A stretch of DNA of 64,000 nt, taken from an uncultured Collinsella sp. GTDB lineage: Bacteria; Actinomycetota; Coriobacteriia; Coriobacteriales; Coriobacteriaceae. A model generated the notes under the pieces. That model did not search any database. It worked only from the letters and a program-made list of their open reading frames with translations, and was not told where the DNA came from. Positions 17,102 to 26,308 of the stretch are shown piece by piece. Where the stretch lies: assembly GCA_900768795.1 (NCBI GenBank), contig CAAGEH010000003.1:62001-126000 (forward strand). Direction: 5' to 3'. Both the position numbers and the translations under genes were made by a program. Position 1 is the stretch's first letter; every line of letters begins with the position of its first letter.

Positions 17102-17979
17102 AGCTTTCACATGAATCCAGGATGCGTCTGGGTATTGGCGCTGTTGCGTTCGCTGTGATCATCCTGCTTATCGTGAGTCTCTCGTCCGTTTGGAACCATG
17201 CTTTAAGATGGAGCATCGGCCTTCTTGATGATGACGATGTTTCGGATTTGGCTGATGTGTTCGACGGAGACTTTGGCAAGTTCGATCCGACATCCACGGA
17301 ACTCTCCAATGCTTCGTTTGATGCAGATGCGTTTAACTCGCTTGATTTGGACATGAGCTCGGGCACGGTGGAAGTCAAGGTTATCGATGGCGACAAGGTG
17401 CGCATCATCGAACGCGGACGTATCGCTCGAGGTATGAGCGCCTCAAAGGCTGCGACGAAAAATCTTGCCCAGATCGAGGGTCCCACGCTCAAGATTGCCC
17501 AGTTTGGCAGCGATGACGATAAAGCGATCGACCGTCGTGTGACTGTCGAGGTGCCGCGCAGTGTCGCAGAGCAGATGGCGAGCTTTAATGCGCGCGTCCG
17601 TTCGGGCGACCTAAAGGTTGCAGGAGTTACGTGCAAGGAGCTTAATCTCAACTTGTCATCCGGAGATTTTGAGTTCAAAGGTAGCGCGACCGACAAGTTG
17701 ACTGCCGAAGTCGGGTCGGGCGATATGTCGATTTCGCTCAATCGAGCACCGTCGACTTCGATGAGCGTGCGCGAGGGTTCGGGAGATGTCGAAATCGAGG
17801 TGCCGCACGATACGGGCTTTACCGCGAGCCTGACGCTCGGCAGCGGTGACTTCGAGAGCGATTTTTTGTCGGACGATGTCGAAGACCCCGTGGAGAACAA
17901 GAAATTCAGCAACGGTGACAAGTCGGCGGATTATCGCTTTACGATCGGCTCGGGCGACATGTCGTTTGATGCGCGGTGA
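17098..17979 (+). CDS. Membrane-anchored DUF4097 protein
   Basis: 293 residues. One N-terminal membrane segment (about residues 10-32, AVAFAVIILLIVSLSS) anchors an extracytoplasmic domain of DUF4097 type, a beta-helix with repeating SSGTVEVK, RSGDLKVAG, SSGDFEFKG, GSGDMSISL, GSGDVEIEV and GSGDFES turns about 20 residues apart. DUF4097 proteins frequently pair with XRE- or PspC-type membrane regulators in Gram-positive bacteria. Here it overlaps the XRE gene by 4 bp. It likely forms a sensor or envelope-stress pair with it; ligand unknown. Confidence 0.8.
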   Translation: MKLSHESRMRLGIGAVAFAVIILLIVSLSSVWNHALRWSIGLLDDDDVSDLADVFDGDFGKFDPTSTELSNASFDADAFNSLDLDMSSGTVEVKVIDGDKVRIIERGRIARGMSASKAATKNLAQIEGPTLKIAQFGSDDDKAIDRRVTVEVPRSVAEQMASFNARVRSGDLKVAGVTCKELNLNLSSGDFEFKGSATDKLTAEVGSGDMSISLNRAPSTSMSVREGSGDVEIEVPHDTGFTASLTLGSGDFESDFLSDDVEDPVENKKFSNGDKSADYRFTIGSGDMSFDAR

Positions 17980-18106
17980 TGCGGCGGCGCGGAGGCGCGA
18001 TGCCACCCGTGCGTCGGAGCAGCCTGGCGTTCTGACAATCTGTTCAATTGGGGTGCTGTGGTCGCAAGATGAGCGGCCGCGGCACCCTTGCCTTTACAAT
18101 GGGGGC

Positions 18107-20011
18107 ATGGAACAGATTATCTTGCACATACTCGAGGCTTTGCGTCGGGGCGAAACCGTAGACGACAAGGCACTTGTCAAAATGATTCATGCCGAGGCGC
18201 GTCGCGAGGGGGCAGATAAGCGCTCGCTCGCCAAGCGCAGGCTTTTGCCGTTTTACCAGCGTGTAAAACGTGAAGAACCCGATCTGTGGGCAACATGGAA
18301 CGTCACGCCGGAGCTTGAGCGCCGTCTGCTGCGGGTGCTCCGCATGAAACCGCGCCGGACCGCATCGGGTGTGGCGACCATCACGGTCATCACCAAGCCC
18401 TGGTCGTGCTCGGGCGACTGTCTGTTCTGCCCCAACGACCTGCGTATGCCAAAGAGCTATCTGCATGCGGAGCCCGCCTGCGCGCGTGCGGAACAGAACT
18501 GTTTTGACCCGTATCTGCAGGTCAGTGCACGCCTGACCGCGCTTTCTCAGATGGGGCACGCAACGGATAAGATCGAGCTTATCGTGCTCGGAGGCACGTG
18601 GAGCGATTATCCGGAAAGTTATCAGATTTGGTTCATGAGCGAGCTTTTCCGCGCGCTCAACGACAATGCCATCGCCGGCGTCGCCGCAAACCCGATGCTT
18701 GCGCGTCCGGGGATTTCTCGTGCCGATGCCGATAAATTGCTTGCCGAGACGCCTGAGGACGAGTTGCCTCCGGCGGTCGTCGAACGTCGCGAGCAGTATC
18801 GAAGCTTGGGAATCACGACCGACCCGGATGCGCTGGCGGCGCGGGTCGCCAAGGAACAGGCGGTTGTCGATGCAGATGAGGGCGGCTACAACCGAGCCGT
18901 TCGACGTCTGTATGGGCAGGGTACCGTTTGGGCTCAAGCGGCGTCGTGGCAGACGGCGACGTGGGACGAGCTCGAGCGGCAACAGCACATTAACGAGACG
19001 GCACGGCATCGCGTGGTCGGTCTCGTTATCGAGACCCGACCCGATGCGGTGACACCTGCGGCTCTTGCTACGATTCGTCGACTCGGATGCACCAAAATTC
19101 AGATGGGCGTTCAGAGCCTCGACCAGCATCTGCTCGATATCAATCAGCGACGTATTCGCGTGGAGCAGATCGAGCGGGCATTTGCGCTTGCCCGTCTGTT
19201 TGGGTTCAAGATCCATGCGCACTTTATGCTCAATCTACTCGGGGCGACGCCGTCGGCGGATAAACGTGACTACCTCCGTTTTGTTGGGGAAGGACCGTTT
19301 CAGCCCGATGAGGTCAAGCTCTATCCCTGTGCGCTTATCGAGGGCGCGCGCCTGGTCGGCTCCTTTGAGCGTGGCGAGTGGCGCCCCTATACCGAGGAAG
19401 AGCTGCTCGACGTGCTCGCCGATGACATCGTGGCAACGCCGGCGTTCTGCCGCATCAGCCGTATGATTCGAGATTTCAGCTCCGACGACATCATGGTGGG
19501 CAACAAAAAGCCCAACCTGCGTCAGCTGGTGGAGAATCGCCTGCAGGCGCAGGGTGCCGGCGCACAGGTGCGGGAGATTCGCTTTAGGGAGATCGGTACG
19601 GGGTCAGCTGACCTTAAGGATCTCGCCATGCAGGTCGTTCCGTACGAGACCGGAGTTACGAGCGAACGGTTTTTGCAATGGGTGACACCCGCCGGAAAAA
19701 TTGCGGGCTTTTTGCGCCTGTCCCTTCCCGACCAGACATATGTCGGAGAACATGCAGAAGAGCTGCCCGTTCGGTGCGGCGAGGCTATGATCCGCGAAGT
19801 CCATGTTTACGGCATGGCCGCACGCGTGGGGGAGGATGGACGTGCCGCCCAGCACCACGGGCTCGGACGCAAGCTGGTGGAGCGTGCCTGCGAGATCGCT
19901 CGCGCTGCGGGATATACGCATGTCAATGTGATCAGCGCGGTGGGCACGCGGGAGTATTACCGCGGGCTGGGTTTTTACGATAATGGGCTCTATCAACAAA
20001 AGGAGCTTTGA
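18107..20011 (+). CDS. Elp3-like radical SAM/GNAT tRNA uridine-modifying enzyme
   Basis: 634 residues with both Elp3 halves. The radical SAM half has the iron-sulfur ligands C101, C105 and C108 in SCSGDCLFCPND and the segments LGGTWSDYPESYQ, RPDAVT and KIQMGVQSLDQ. The GNAT acetyltransferase half ends with GLGRKLVERACE and EYYRGLGFYDNGLYQQKEL. Elp3 uses acetyl-CoA and a SAM radical to place a carboxymethyl group on U34 of tRNA. Stand-alone Elp3 without Elongator subunits is known in archaea and some bacteria. I start at ATG 18107 after GGGGGC; the open frame runs upstream but overlaps the DUF4097 gene. The Trm9-like gene nearby fits the next step of the pathway. Confidence 0.85.
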   Translation: MEQIILHILEALRRGETVDDKALVKMIHAEARREGADKRSLAKRRLLPFYQRVKREEPDLWATWNVTPELERRLLRVLRMKPRRTASGVATITVITKPWSCSGDCLFCPNDLRMPKSYLHAEPACARAEQNCFDPYLQVSARLTALSQMGHATDKIELIVLGGTWSDYPESYQIWFMSELFRALNDNAIAGVAANPMLARPGISRADADKLLAETPEDELPPAVVERREQYRSLGITTDPDALAARVAKEQAVVDADEGGYNRAVRRLYGQGTVWAQAASWQTATWDELERQQHINETARHRVVGLVIETRPDAVTPAALATIRRLGCTKIQMGVQSLDQHLLDINQRRIRVEQIERAFALARLFGFKIHAHFMLNLLGATPSADKRDYLRFVGEGPFQPDEVKLYPCALIEGARLVGSFERGEWRPYTEEELLDVLADDIVATPAFCRISRMIRDFSSDDIMVGNKKPNLRQLVENRLQAQGAGAQVREIRFREIGTGSADLKDLAMQVVPYETGVTSERFLQWVTPAGKIAGFLRLSLPDQTYVGEHAEELPVRCGEAMIREVHVYGMAARVGEDGRAAQHHGLGRKLVERACEIARAAGYTHVNVISAVGTREYYRGLGFYDNGLYQQKEL

Positions 20012-20012
20012 T

Positions 20013-20924
20013 ATGGCTATCAAGGATATCGATAAGCGCGTGGTGATCGGTGCGGGCGCCGTGCTCGGTGTCGTCGCCGTGGGCGGTGCCGTGGCGGTCG
20101 CCTCGCGTGTTGTCCAGATCGTGCGCACCAAGGCGGGCTCGGCGCGCGTTAAGACACTGCGTCTTTCAGACGGCAACAAGATCCGCGTGCTTGTGTCCGG
20201 TGACGTTTACCAATCGGCTACGTATCTGGGAAAGCGCTGGGCGGAGCCGGTGTTCGCCTACTATCGTGCGTTCGATGCGATGTTCGATGCCGAACCCGCC
20301 ATGCTCGACGCTCGCACCCATGGCATCGACCATGTACTGATGCTCGGCGGCGGTGGCTATTCGTATCCCAAGCATGCGCTCACGACGCGCGCAGGCCTCA
20401 CGATGGATGTGGTCGAGATAGACCCGGCGGTCACCCGTGCGGCGCGTCGTTGGTTCTATCTCGACAGGCTTGAGCAGGAGGCTGGCCGTCGTCTGCATAT
20501 TTTCACCGATGACGGTCGCAATTATTTGAAGCGTATAGCTGCGAGTACGTGCAGATACGATGCAGTGCTCAACGATTGTTTCTGCGGAAACGAACCCGTG
20601 TACGAGCTCGCCACGGTCGAAGCGCTGAGCGATGTTCGCACCTGCCTTAATCCGGGCGGTATGTACCTTGCAAACATCGTTTCGCGCGAAGAGGGTGCCG
20701 ATGTTTCCTTTCTGCGCGATGCAGTCGCTTCTGCGCTCAAGGTATTTCGTTACGCATGGGTCATCGAGGCATCCGATGAGGAATGGGGCGGCGAGAGCAA
20801 TTACCTGCTTATCGCTTCGGATGACGCGTATTCTTTTACGAACGATATTCCGTTCGACAAAGATTTTGCCGCCTCTCCGATGTTCGATCGCAAGGGGTTG
20901 TTTGGACGTTCGTCCCGTCGGTGA
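20013..20924 (+). CDS. Spermidine-synthase-like protein with N-terminal membrane segment
   Basis: 303 residues. A membrane segment (about residues 10-32, rich in Gly, Ala and Val) precedes a Rossmann methyltransferase-like domain with VLMLGGGGYSYPKHAL and MDVVEIDPAVTRAARRWF, the nucleotide-binding part of the polyamine synthase family. The catalytic Asp region of true spermidine synthases is not conserved (VLNDCFCGNEP here), so polyamine synthesis is doubtful. Start ATG 20013 after AAAAGGAG, one base beyond the Elp3 stop, indicating co-transcription; an upstream ATG at 19983 overlaps Elp3 and lacks a ribosome site. Confidence 0.75.
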   Translation: MAIKDIDKRVVIGAGAVLGVVAVGGAVAVASRVVQIVRTKAGSARVKTLRLSDGNKIRVLVSGDVYQSATYLGKRWAEPVFAYYRAFDAMFDAEPAMLDARTHGIDHVLMLGGGGYSYPKHALTTRAGLTMDVVEIDPAVTRAARRWFYLDRLEQEAGRRLHIFTDDGRNYLKRIAASTCRYDAVLNDCFCGNEPVYELATVEALSDVRTCLNPGGMYLANIVSREEGADVSFLRDAVASALKVFRYAWVIEASDEEWGGESNYLLIASDDAYSFTNDIPFDKDFAASPMFDRKGLFGRSSRR

Positions 20925-21069
20925 GCGCGCGGGCGGGTTGCGGCGCACGAGTTGTGGCACAATGCCAGATAGAGGATGCTTCGCGTATGTGTATTTCGAC
21001 GGAGGGGTTTCTTTAAATCGATCCGTCTGCTGATGCAAAGTCTGCATGGCTGCTTGAAAGGTGTACCCG

Positions 21070-22326
21070 ATGGCTGACAATATGGAAGAATCGCACGATC
21101 GCGTATCTCGTCCGGTTGTGCAGAAGCCGATTTCTCGTCGTTCGTTTTTGCGCGGAATGGCTGCCGTTGTTGTTGGTCTTGGGCTCGGCGGCTGCTCCTC
21201 AAGCAAACAATCAAAGCCCAAAAAACAGGGCCCGCACCTTGCTACGGTTACCGATAAAGTCGAGAGCTCGAGCATCACGTTGATGATGGTGGGCGACATG
21301 CTTGCCCATACGTCTCTCATCCAAAGCGGCAAGTTGCCCGATGGTTCGATTAACTACGACCACCTGTTTACGCATATGGCGGATGATTTCAAAAACGCTG
21401 ATATCGCGATGATCAATCAGGAGACGATTCTCGGAACCACCGATTTGTCGAAGACATCGGGGTACCCGACATTTAATTCTCCCCAGCAGATAGGAGATGC
21501 CGAGGCAAAGGCGGGCATTGACGTGGTGACGTGCGCTACCAATCATGCCATGGACCAGGGATTCAACGGCATTAAATCTGAAGTTGAGTTTTGGAAGAAC
21601 AACCATCCCGAGATGGTCGTTACAGGAATATTCGAAAACGAGGAAGACGCAAGGAAGATACCCGTTGTGGAGCGCAACGGCGTGAAGGTTGCCCTGCTTA
21701 ACTATGCAGAGCAAACCAATGGAATCCCGCTGCCCGCAGATGCGCCTTGGTGCGTCAAGATGTTCGCTACGAGCGATATAGCGAGCGATGTGGTCGAGGC
21801 GCGCAAGGTTGCGGATTTCGTGGTGGCCATCGCTCATTGGGGTACGGAGTACGTCTATACGCCTAACGATTTTCAGAGGCAAAAGGGGCAGGAGCTTGCC
21901 GATGCCGGCGTTGATGCGATTATTGGTGGACATCCCCATGTGATCGAGAACGTGGATATCCTTAACGGCAAAGACGGTAAAAAAGTTCCTTGCTTCTGGT
22001 CGATTGGCAACTACGCTTCGACTCAAAGTGAAAAGCCGCGCATGCTTGGTGGCATGGCAAAGCTCACGCTGCAAAAGACGGGCAAAGAGTGCAAGGTCAC
22101 CGAATGGTCGATGACGCCGCTCGTTACACATCAGACGCGCGGAAATCAGAATTTCGGTACGTACAAGCTATCGGATTACACCGAGGAATTGGCGAGCCAG
22201 AACTGGATTCGCAATTACGGGGCAAGCTGCGCAGATTTTACCCGTGCATACGTCAACGACCTCGCCGTGCAGATCCTGGGTTCGGGCTACGACAAAGATG
22301 CCTGCGTGCTCAAGGGAACGCTGTAG
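21070..22326 (+). CDS. CapA/PgsA-family metallophosphatase-like lipoprotein
   Basis: 418 residues. The N-terminus carries a twin-arginine signal (SRRSFLRG) and a lipobox LGGC, so the protein is exported folded and lipid-anchored. The rest is a CapA (poly-gamma-glutamate/capsule) type calcineurin-like domain: VGDMLAHTSL, NQETIL, TNHAMDQG, IAHWGTEY and IGGHPHVIE. CapA proteins take part in poly-gamma-glutamate or capsule export; a lone gene without capBC could also act in cell-wall polymer processing. Start ATG 21070 with GAAAGG upstream; a GTG at 21061 is possible. Confidence 0.8.
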   Translation: MADNMEESHDRVSRPVVQKPISRRSFLRGMAAVVVGLGLGGCSSSKQSKPKKQGPHLATVTDKVESSSITLMMVGDMLAHTSLIQSGKLPDGSINYDHLFTHMADDFKNADIAMINQETILGTTDLSKTSGYPTFNSPQQIGDAEAKAGIDVVTCATNHAMDQGFNGIKSEVEFWKNNHPEMVVTGIFENEEDARKIPVVERNGVKVALLNYAEQTNGIPLPADAPWCVKMFATSDIASDVVEARKVADFVVAIAHWGTEYVYTPNDFQRQKGQELADAGVDAIIGGHPHVIENVDILNGKDGKKVPCFWSIGNYASTQSEKPRMLGGMAKLTLQKTGKECKVTEWSMTPLVTHQTRGNQNFGTYKLSDYTEELASQNWIRNYGASCADFTRAYVNDLAVQILGSGYDKDACVLKGTL

Positions 22327-22383
22327 GCAAAGGGGACGCGGCAAGCAAAGAAACGCTGTTGACAAAGGGACATCGTAAACAAC

Positions 22384-22418
22384 GGAGCGCTTTCCCATAG
22401 AGGAAGGCGCTCCTTTTT
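22384..22418 (+). terminator. Intrinsic terminator after the CapA-like gene
   Basis: GGAGCGC (22384-22390) pairs with the GCGCTCC ending at 22413, with further TTTCC/GGAA pairing, then TTTTT. It separates the gene from the convergent helicase. Confidence 0.8.
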
Positions 22419-22471
22419 GCTGCGTTTAATACATACGTTTGCTATAACCCAGGCTGAATCATCGGCGTAAA

Positions 22472-24868
22472 CTACCAGTCCGGATGGTCCCGCCATCCCA
22501 CGACGCGTCTCCGCATGCCCTCTATGTCGAGAACGCCCTCGGCAAAGCCTTTGCACACGAGCGACGCCGGCAGGAACTCGTCGTAGCGGTCGAAATAGGG
22601 AACCTCGCCGGGATAGATGAGCTCGATGGGGTCGAAATCGGCTTCCGCCTCCGCGGCCACAACTTCAAAGAATTCTTCCTCAGTCGCCTTCATCTTGAAC
22701 TGCATGAAATACGGACGCGATGAGTCCAGACCTTTAAGGCCGAGCTCGCCCGCACATTTGATTTTGAGCAGGCGCTCCAGCGCCAAAAACGCATAGCTAC
22801 CGAGCCAGGGGAACAGCACCCAGGTATCGCCACCAAGATTGACGAGCGGTCGCGTGGCCGCGCCCGAGATTTCGGAGGTGCGTCGTGCGACGGCAAGGCG
22901 CGCCCGCGCATTGCCCATAAGATACGGATATATCTCATGCTCTTTGAGTGCGCGGTGCATACGGTCGAGCACATGCGTATTGATGGAGCCCGGGCAATCG
23001 CCGAAGTATGCCGGCACACGCCCCTTGACCTGCGTCGCAAATACCGTATGGCGTTTCCAGTCGACTTCCTCGACGATCCAGCAATGACCGGCGATGGCAA
23101 TGCGCTCCCCTGGAGGCGGGGGATTGACGATCGTGCCCAGCTCTGCGGATTCGCTCCGTACCGTAAACTCCTCGTTTTCTTGAAACACGGCATAGAATTT
23201 GAAGGAATTGACCAGTCGTTCTCCGGCAAGGCCGATGATAAGCCCGCCGCCCTCGGTGACCTCGATATGGTCGATTTCAATCAAGTGTCGCAACAGCTCG
23301 CGATAGTCGTCGGCGCTTACGCGATGAAAATAGCTGAGGGATAGCACGCGCTGAGCCAGCTCGGCGGGCGTGAGCTCGCCGGTGCTCGCAAGCGTCGTCA
23401 TGGTCTGATGGTAGAGCAGGCTATAGGGGAGCCGGTCGAGTTCGGGCGGCTCAACCCATTTTTCTTCGCGATACAGCTGCACGAGCGCGATGCCCTGCAA
23501 AAGCTTCCAGGGAATGGTCTCGGGCATCATCGTGCGCGGTTCGGGTTCTTCCTCGCGCATGACGAACCACATCTCGGGAGGAAGGTCGCGGCGGCCGGTA
23601 CGGCCCATGCGCTGCAGAAAAGAGCTTACGGTAAAGGGCGCATCGATCTGGAATGCACGCTCAAGCCTGCCGATGTCGATTCCGAGTTCGAGTGTCGCCG
23701 TGGTTACGGTCGTTTGCGCCTGTTCGTCATCGCGCATGAGCTCCTCAGCGGTCTCGCGGTAACTTGCCGAAAGGTTGCCATGGTGGATAAGAAAACGGTC
23801 GGGTTCATGGCGCACCTCGCAGTAACTGCGTAACTCGGAGCAGACTGCCTCCGCCTCTTCGCGCGAATTGACGAACACCAGGCATTTTCGTCCGCGGGTG
23901 TGCTCAAAGATGTAACCGCAACCGGGGTCCGCCTCGGCGGGTGCGGTATCGGTCGGGCTGAGCAGGGCATGTTCTCGTACGGGCGGGATATCGACCTCGC
24001 CAACGGGGGCAGAGGAAGCGGTGCGGGTGCGGGTGCCGCTTCCGTCCCCGCTACGCGTTTCTCCGGTTGCTTTTGGTAGACCTTCGGGAACATCTGCCGG
24101 TTCAACCGAGATTACCTGTGCGGGCACGGCTCCCATCGCCTCAAACGAGCGTTGGGTAGCCTGGGGACCCGAGTTGTAGAAGTGCTCCATCGAGATGCGC
24201 CAGACGTGTCGTGGCTCGGTAAAGCGTGGAATGACGCAACCGCGCCCCGTGCCCAACGAGAGAAACGCTCCCGTGCGCTCGGGGTCGCCGATGGTCGCCG
24301 AGAGCCCGATTCGTCGTGGGTTGACGCCTGCCATGCGCGAAAGTCGCTCGATCAAGCAGAGCGTCTGACCGCCGCGGTCTCCTCGTAAAAGCGAATGGAC
24401 CTCATCGATCACAACGTAGCGCAGGTCGCAAAAAAGTCGAGGCACCGCCATGTGCTTGTGCATGAGAAGCGCTTCAAGCGACTCGGGCGTAATCTGCAGG
24501 ATGCCACTCGGATGCTTGAGGAGCTTTGCCTTATGTGATTGCGCGACATCGCCGTGCCAGTGCCAAATGGGGATATCCGCCTCGGCGCAAAGGTCGTTGA
24601 GGCGTACAAATTGATCGTTGATGAGTGCTTTGAGCGGCCCGATATAGAGCGCTCCGACGCTTGCGGGTGGATTTTCCCAGAATTCGGTGAGGATGGGGAA
24701 GAACGCCGCCTCCGTCTTTCCCGATGCAGTCGAAGCCGTGAGCAGCACGTTTTCATCGGTGTCGAAAATCGCTTCCGCGGCGGCAACTTGGATCGAGCGC
24801 AGGCTCTCCCAATCGTGGTCGTAAATGAAATCCTGTATAAACGGGGCGTAGCGGTCAAATGCGTTCAT
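22472..24868 (-). CDS. Lhr-like/BrxHI-like DEAD/DEAH-box helicase
   Basis: 798 residues, superfamily 2. Motifs: Walker A ASTASGKT (45-52), TPESLEAL, DEVH box (155-158) in VIDEVHSLLRGDRGG, GLSATIGDP, and motif VI RMGRTGRRD. The domain layout resembles Lhr-type helicases and the BrxHI helicase of type 2 BREX phage-defence systems. Residues about 240-310 are a Pro/Arg-rich low-complexity insert. It ends a minus-strand operon after the TerB-N/C and BrxD-like genes, with 42 bp between it and the latter. Start ATG 24868 has GGGAGGT. It probably remodels DNA as the motor of that system (inference). Confidence 0.85.
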   Translation of the reverse strand: MNAFDRYAPFIQDFIYDHDWESLRSIQVAAAEAIFDTDENVLLTASTASGKTEAAFFPILTEFWENPPASVGALYIGPLKALINDQFVRLNDLCAEADIPIWHWHGDVAQSHKAKLLKHPSGILQITPESLEALLMHKHMAVPRLFCDLRYVVIDEVHSLLRGDRGGQTLCLIERLSRMAGVNPRRIGLSATIGDPERTGAFLSLGTGRGCVIPRFTEPRHVWRISMEHFYNSGPQATQRSFEAMGAVPAQVISVEPADVPEGLPKATGETRSGDGSGTRTRTASSAPVGEVDIPPVREHALLSPTDTAPAEADPGCGYIFEHTRGRKCLVFVNSREEAEAVCSELRSYCEVRHEPDRFLIHHGNLSASYRETAEELMRDDEQAQTTVTTATLELGIDIGRLERAFQIDAPFTVSSFLQRMGRTGRRDLPPEMWFVMREEEPEPRTMMPETIPWKLLQGIALVQLYREEKWVEPPELDRLPYSLLYHQTMTTLASTGELTPAELAQRVLSLSYFHRVSADDYRELLRHLIEIDHIEVTEGGGLIIGLAGERLVNSFKFYAVFQENEEFTVRSESAELGTIVNPPPPGERIAIAGHCWIVEEVDWKRHTVFATQVKGRVPAYFGDCPGSINTHVLDRMHRALKEHEIYPYLMGNARARLAVARRTSEISGAATRPLVNLGGDTWVLFPWLGSYAFLALERLLKIKCAGELGLKGLDSSRPYFMQFKMKATEEEFFEVVAAEAEADFDPIELIYPGEVPYFDRYDEFLPASLVCKGFAEGVLDIEGMRRRVVGWRDHPDW

Positions 24869-24910
24869 GCGTACCTCCCTTCAGGTGACTTTGCCTGACG
24901 AATCATGGCT

Positions 24911-26308
24911 TTAGATGGTGAATTCGGCAAAGTTGCGCTCGCCTGTCTGGGCGGCTCCCGGCATGTTTTGGCCTGTTGCTCCGGCTTTTGTGCCAGAGGC
25001 GTTTCTTTGGCCCGTGACACCTGCACCCGCGCTTGCGTCGCCGCTGAGCTCTTGGTTTGCTCCGCCTGCGAATTCGGGACTTTGCAGGAGCTCGGAAATT
25101 TTGGCATCGGGATTTTGGCACAGGATGTCGAGCAGCTCGATAAAGTCGCGAATGACCTCGCGCGGCGTGAGATGCGTATCGGCACCTACGCGACCGAATT
25201 CGATTTTGAGAAAGTCCACAAGGTCGGCTTCGGTGAGCGAAGGCGTCCAATCGAAGTAACCGGCATGGATTTGCGTGAGCTTTTCTATCAGAACGAGCAG
25301 CTCCTCATAGGTGAGCGGCTGCAGTCGAATAATCGGTGCGAGCATATCTTTGAGGTCGTCGCGCGCGAAGCGTCCCTGTGTCAATCGACTGCGTAGCGCC
25401 TCGTAGCTAAAGACGCCGCGTCGCCGGTCCTCGATTGATGTCGGCGTGCCGCCCATGATGATTCCCAGATGGTGGGCCTTGCCCTGCAGCGTGTCGTTGT
25501 ACATCGTGAGGATCTTCTCGTAGTTGTACTGGCGCGTGATGGAATTTGGAATTTTATAGAGGTTGACGAGCTCGTCAATGAGCACGAGCATGCCCTTGTA
25601 CCCCGCACAAACAAGGAAGCGGGCGAGCAGCTTTATATAGTCGTACCAGTCGTCATCGCCGATAATCGTGGAGGTTCCCAGGTCGGCTTTGGCTTCGGTT
25701 TTGGTGCGGAATTCTCCGCGTAGCCAGCGCGTTACGGCGCTCATGCCCTCTTCGTCCCCTTCGATAGAGCAGGAGCGGTAGCGCTTGAGCATGCGCACGA
25801 AATCAAAGCCGTGGACCATCTCCTCCAGAGGGTCGAGCTGCTCGATGAGCTCTTCCTCAGTGAAGTCCTTCGTGCTCCGCACCCATTTATCGAGAATCAG
25901 GTTGAGCGCGCCTCCCTCGGGACGCGTTTTGGTCGCGGTATTGCGGATAAGCTCGCGATATGTGGCGAGTCCCTGACCTTGTCCTCCCTGAAGCCGTCGC
26001 TCGGGGGAGAGGTCGGCATCGGCAACGACGAAACTTTCGCCCATGGCGTGCGTGCGAATGGTCTGGAGCAAAAAGCTCTTACCGGCGCCGTAGCGGCCTA
26101 CGAGGAAGCGAAAGCTCGCTCCTCCCTCAGAGATCAAATCGAGGTCGGTGAGCAGTGCACGGATTTCGGTTTCGCGTCCCACGGTGATGTAGGGTAGGCC
26201 GATACGCGGTACGACGCCGCCCTTGAGCGAGTTGATGATGACGGCTGCAACGCGTTTGGGCACGCGCGGCGCGTTTGCCTGGGCTACGAGTTGTGCGGTG
26301 TCAGTCAT
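24911..26308 (-). CDS. BrxD-like (DUF2791) P-loop ATPase
   Basis: 465 residues. The opening VPKRVAAVIINSLKGGVVPRIG and GRETEIRALLTDL, Walker A GRYGAGKS (71-78) and Walker B region MLVLIDELVN (about 240-249) match DUF2791 ATPases, named BrxD in type 2 BREX and related to BrxC/PglY. The sensor-like IIMGGTPTSIEDRRRGVFSYEALRSRL segment is also typical. A Gly/Ala/Gln-rich tail follows residue 400. It overlaps the end of the TerB-N/C gene by 8 bp, so the three genes form one operon. No BREX methyltransferase (PglX) or phosphatase (PglZ) is in the neighbourhood, which makes this a stand-alone version. Confidence 0.85.
   Translation of the reverse strand: MTDTAQLVAQANAPRVPKRVAAVIINSLKGGVVPRIGLPYITVGRETEIRALLTDLDLISEGGASFRFLVGRYGAGKSFLLQTIRTHAMGESFVVADADLSPERRLQGGQGQGLATYRELIRNTATKTRPEGGALNLILDKWVRSTKDFTEEELIEQLDPLEEMVHGFDFVRMLKRYRSCSIEGDEEGMSAVTRWLRGEFRTKTEAKADLGTSTIIGDDDWYDYIKLLARFLVCAGYKGMLVLIDELVNLYKIPNSITRQYNYEKILTMYNDTLQGKAHHLGIIMGGTPTSIEDRRRGVFSYEALRSRLTQGRFARDDLKDMLAPIIRLQPLTYEELLVLIEKLTQIHAGYFDWTPSLTEADLVDFLKIEFGRVGADTHLTPREVIRDFIELLDILCQNPDAKISELLQSPEFAGGANQELSGDASAGAGVTGQRNASGTKAGATGQNMPGAAQTGERNFAEFTI

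Noticed and set aside
20013..20924. True spermidine synthase
   Set aside because: The nucleotide fold matches, but the catalytic Asp region is not conserved and a membrane segment precedes it.
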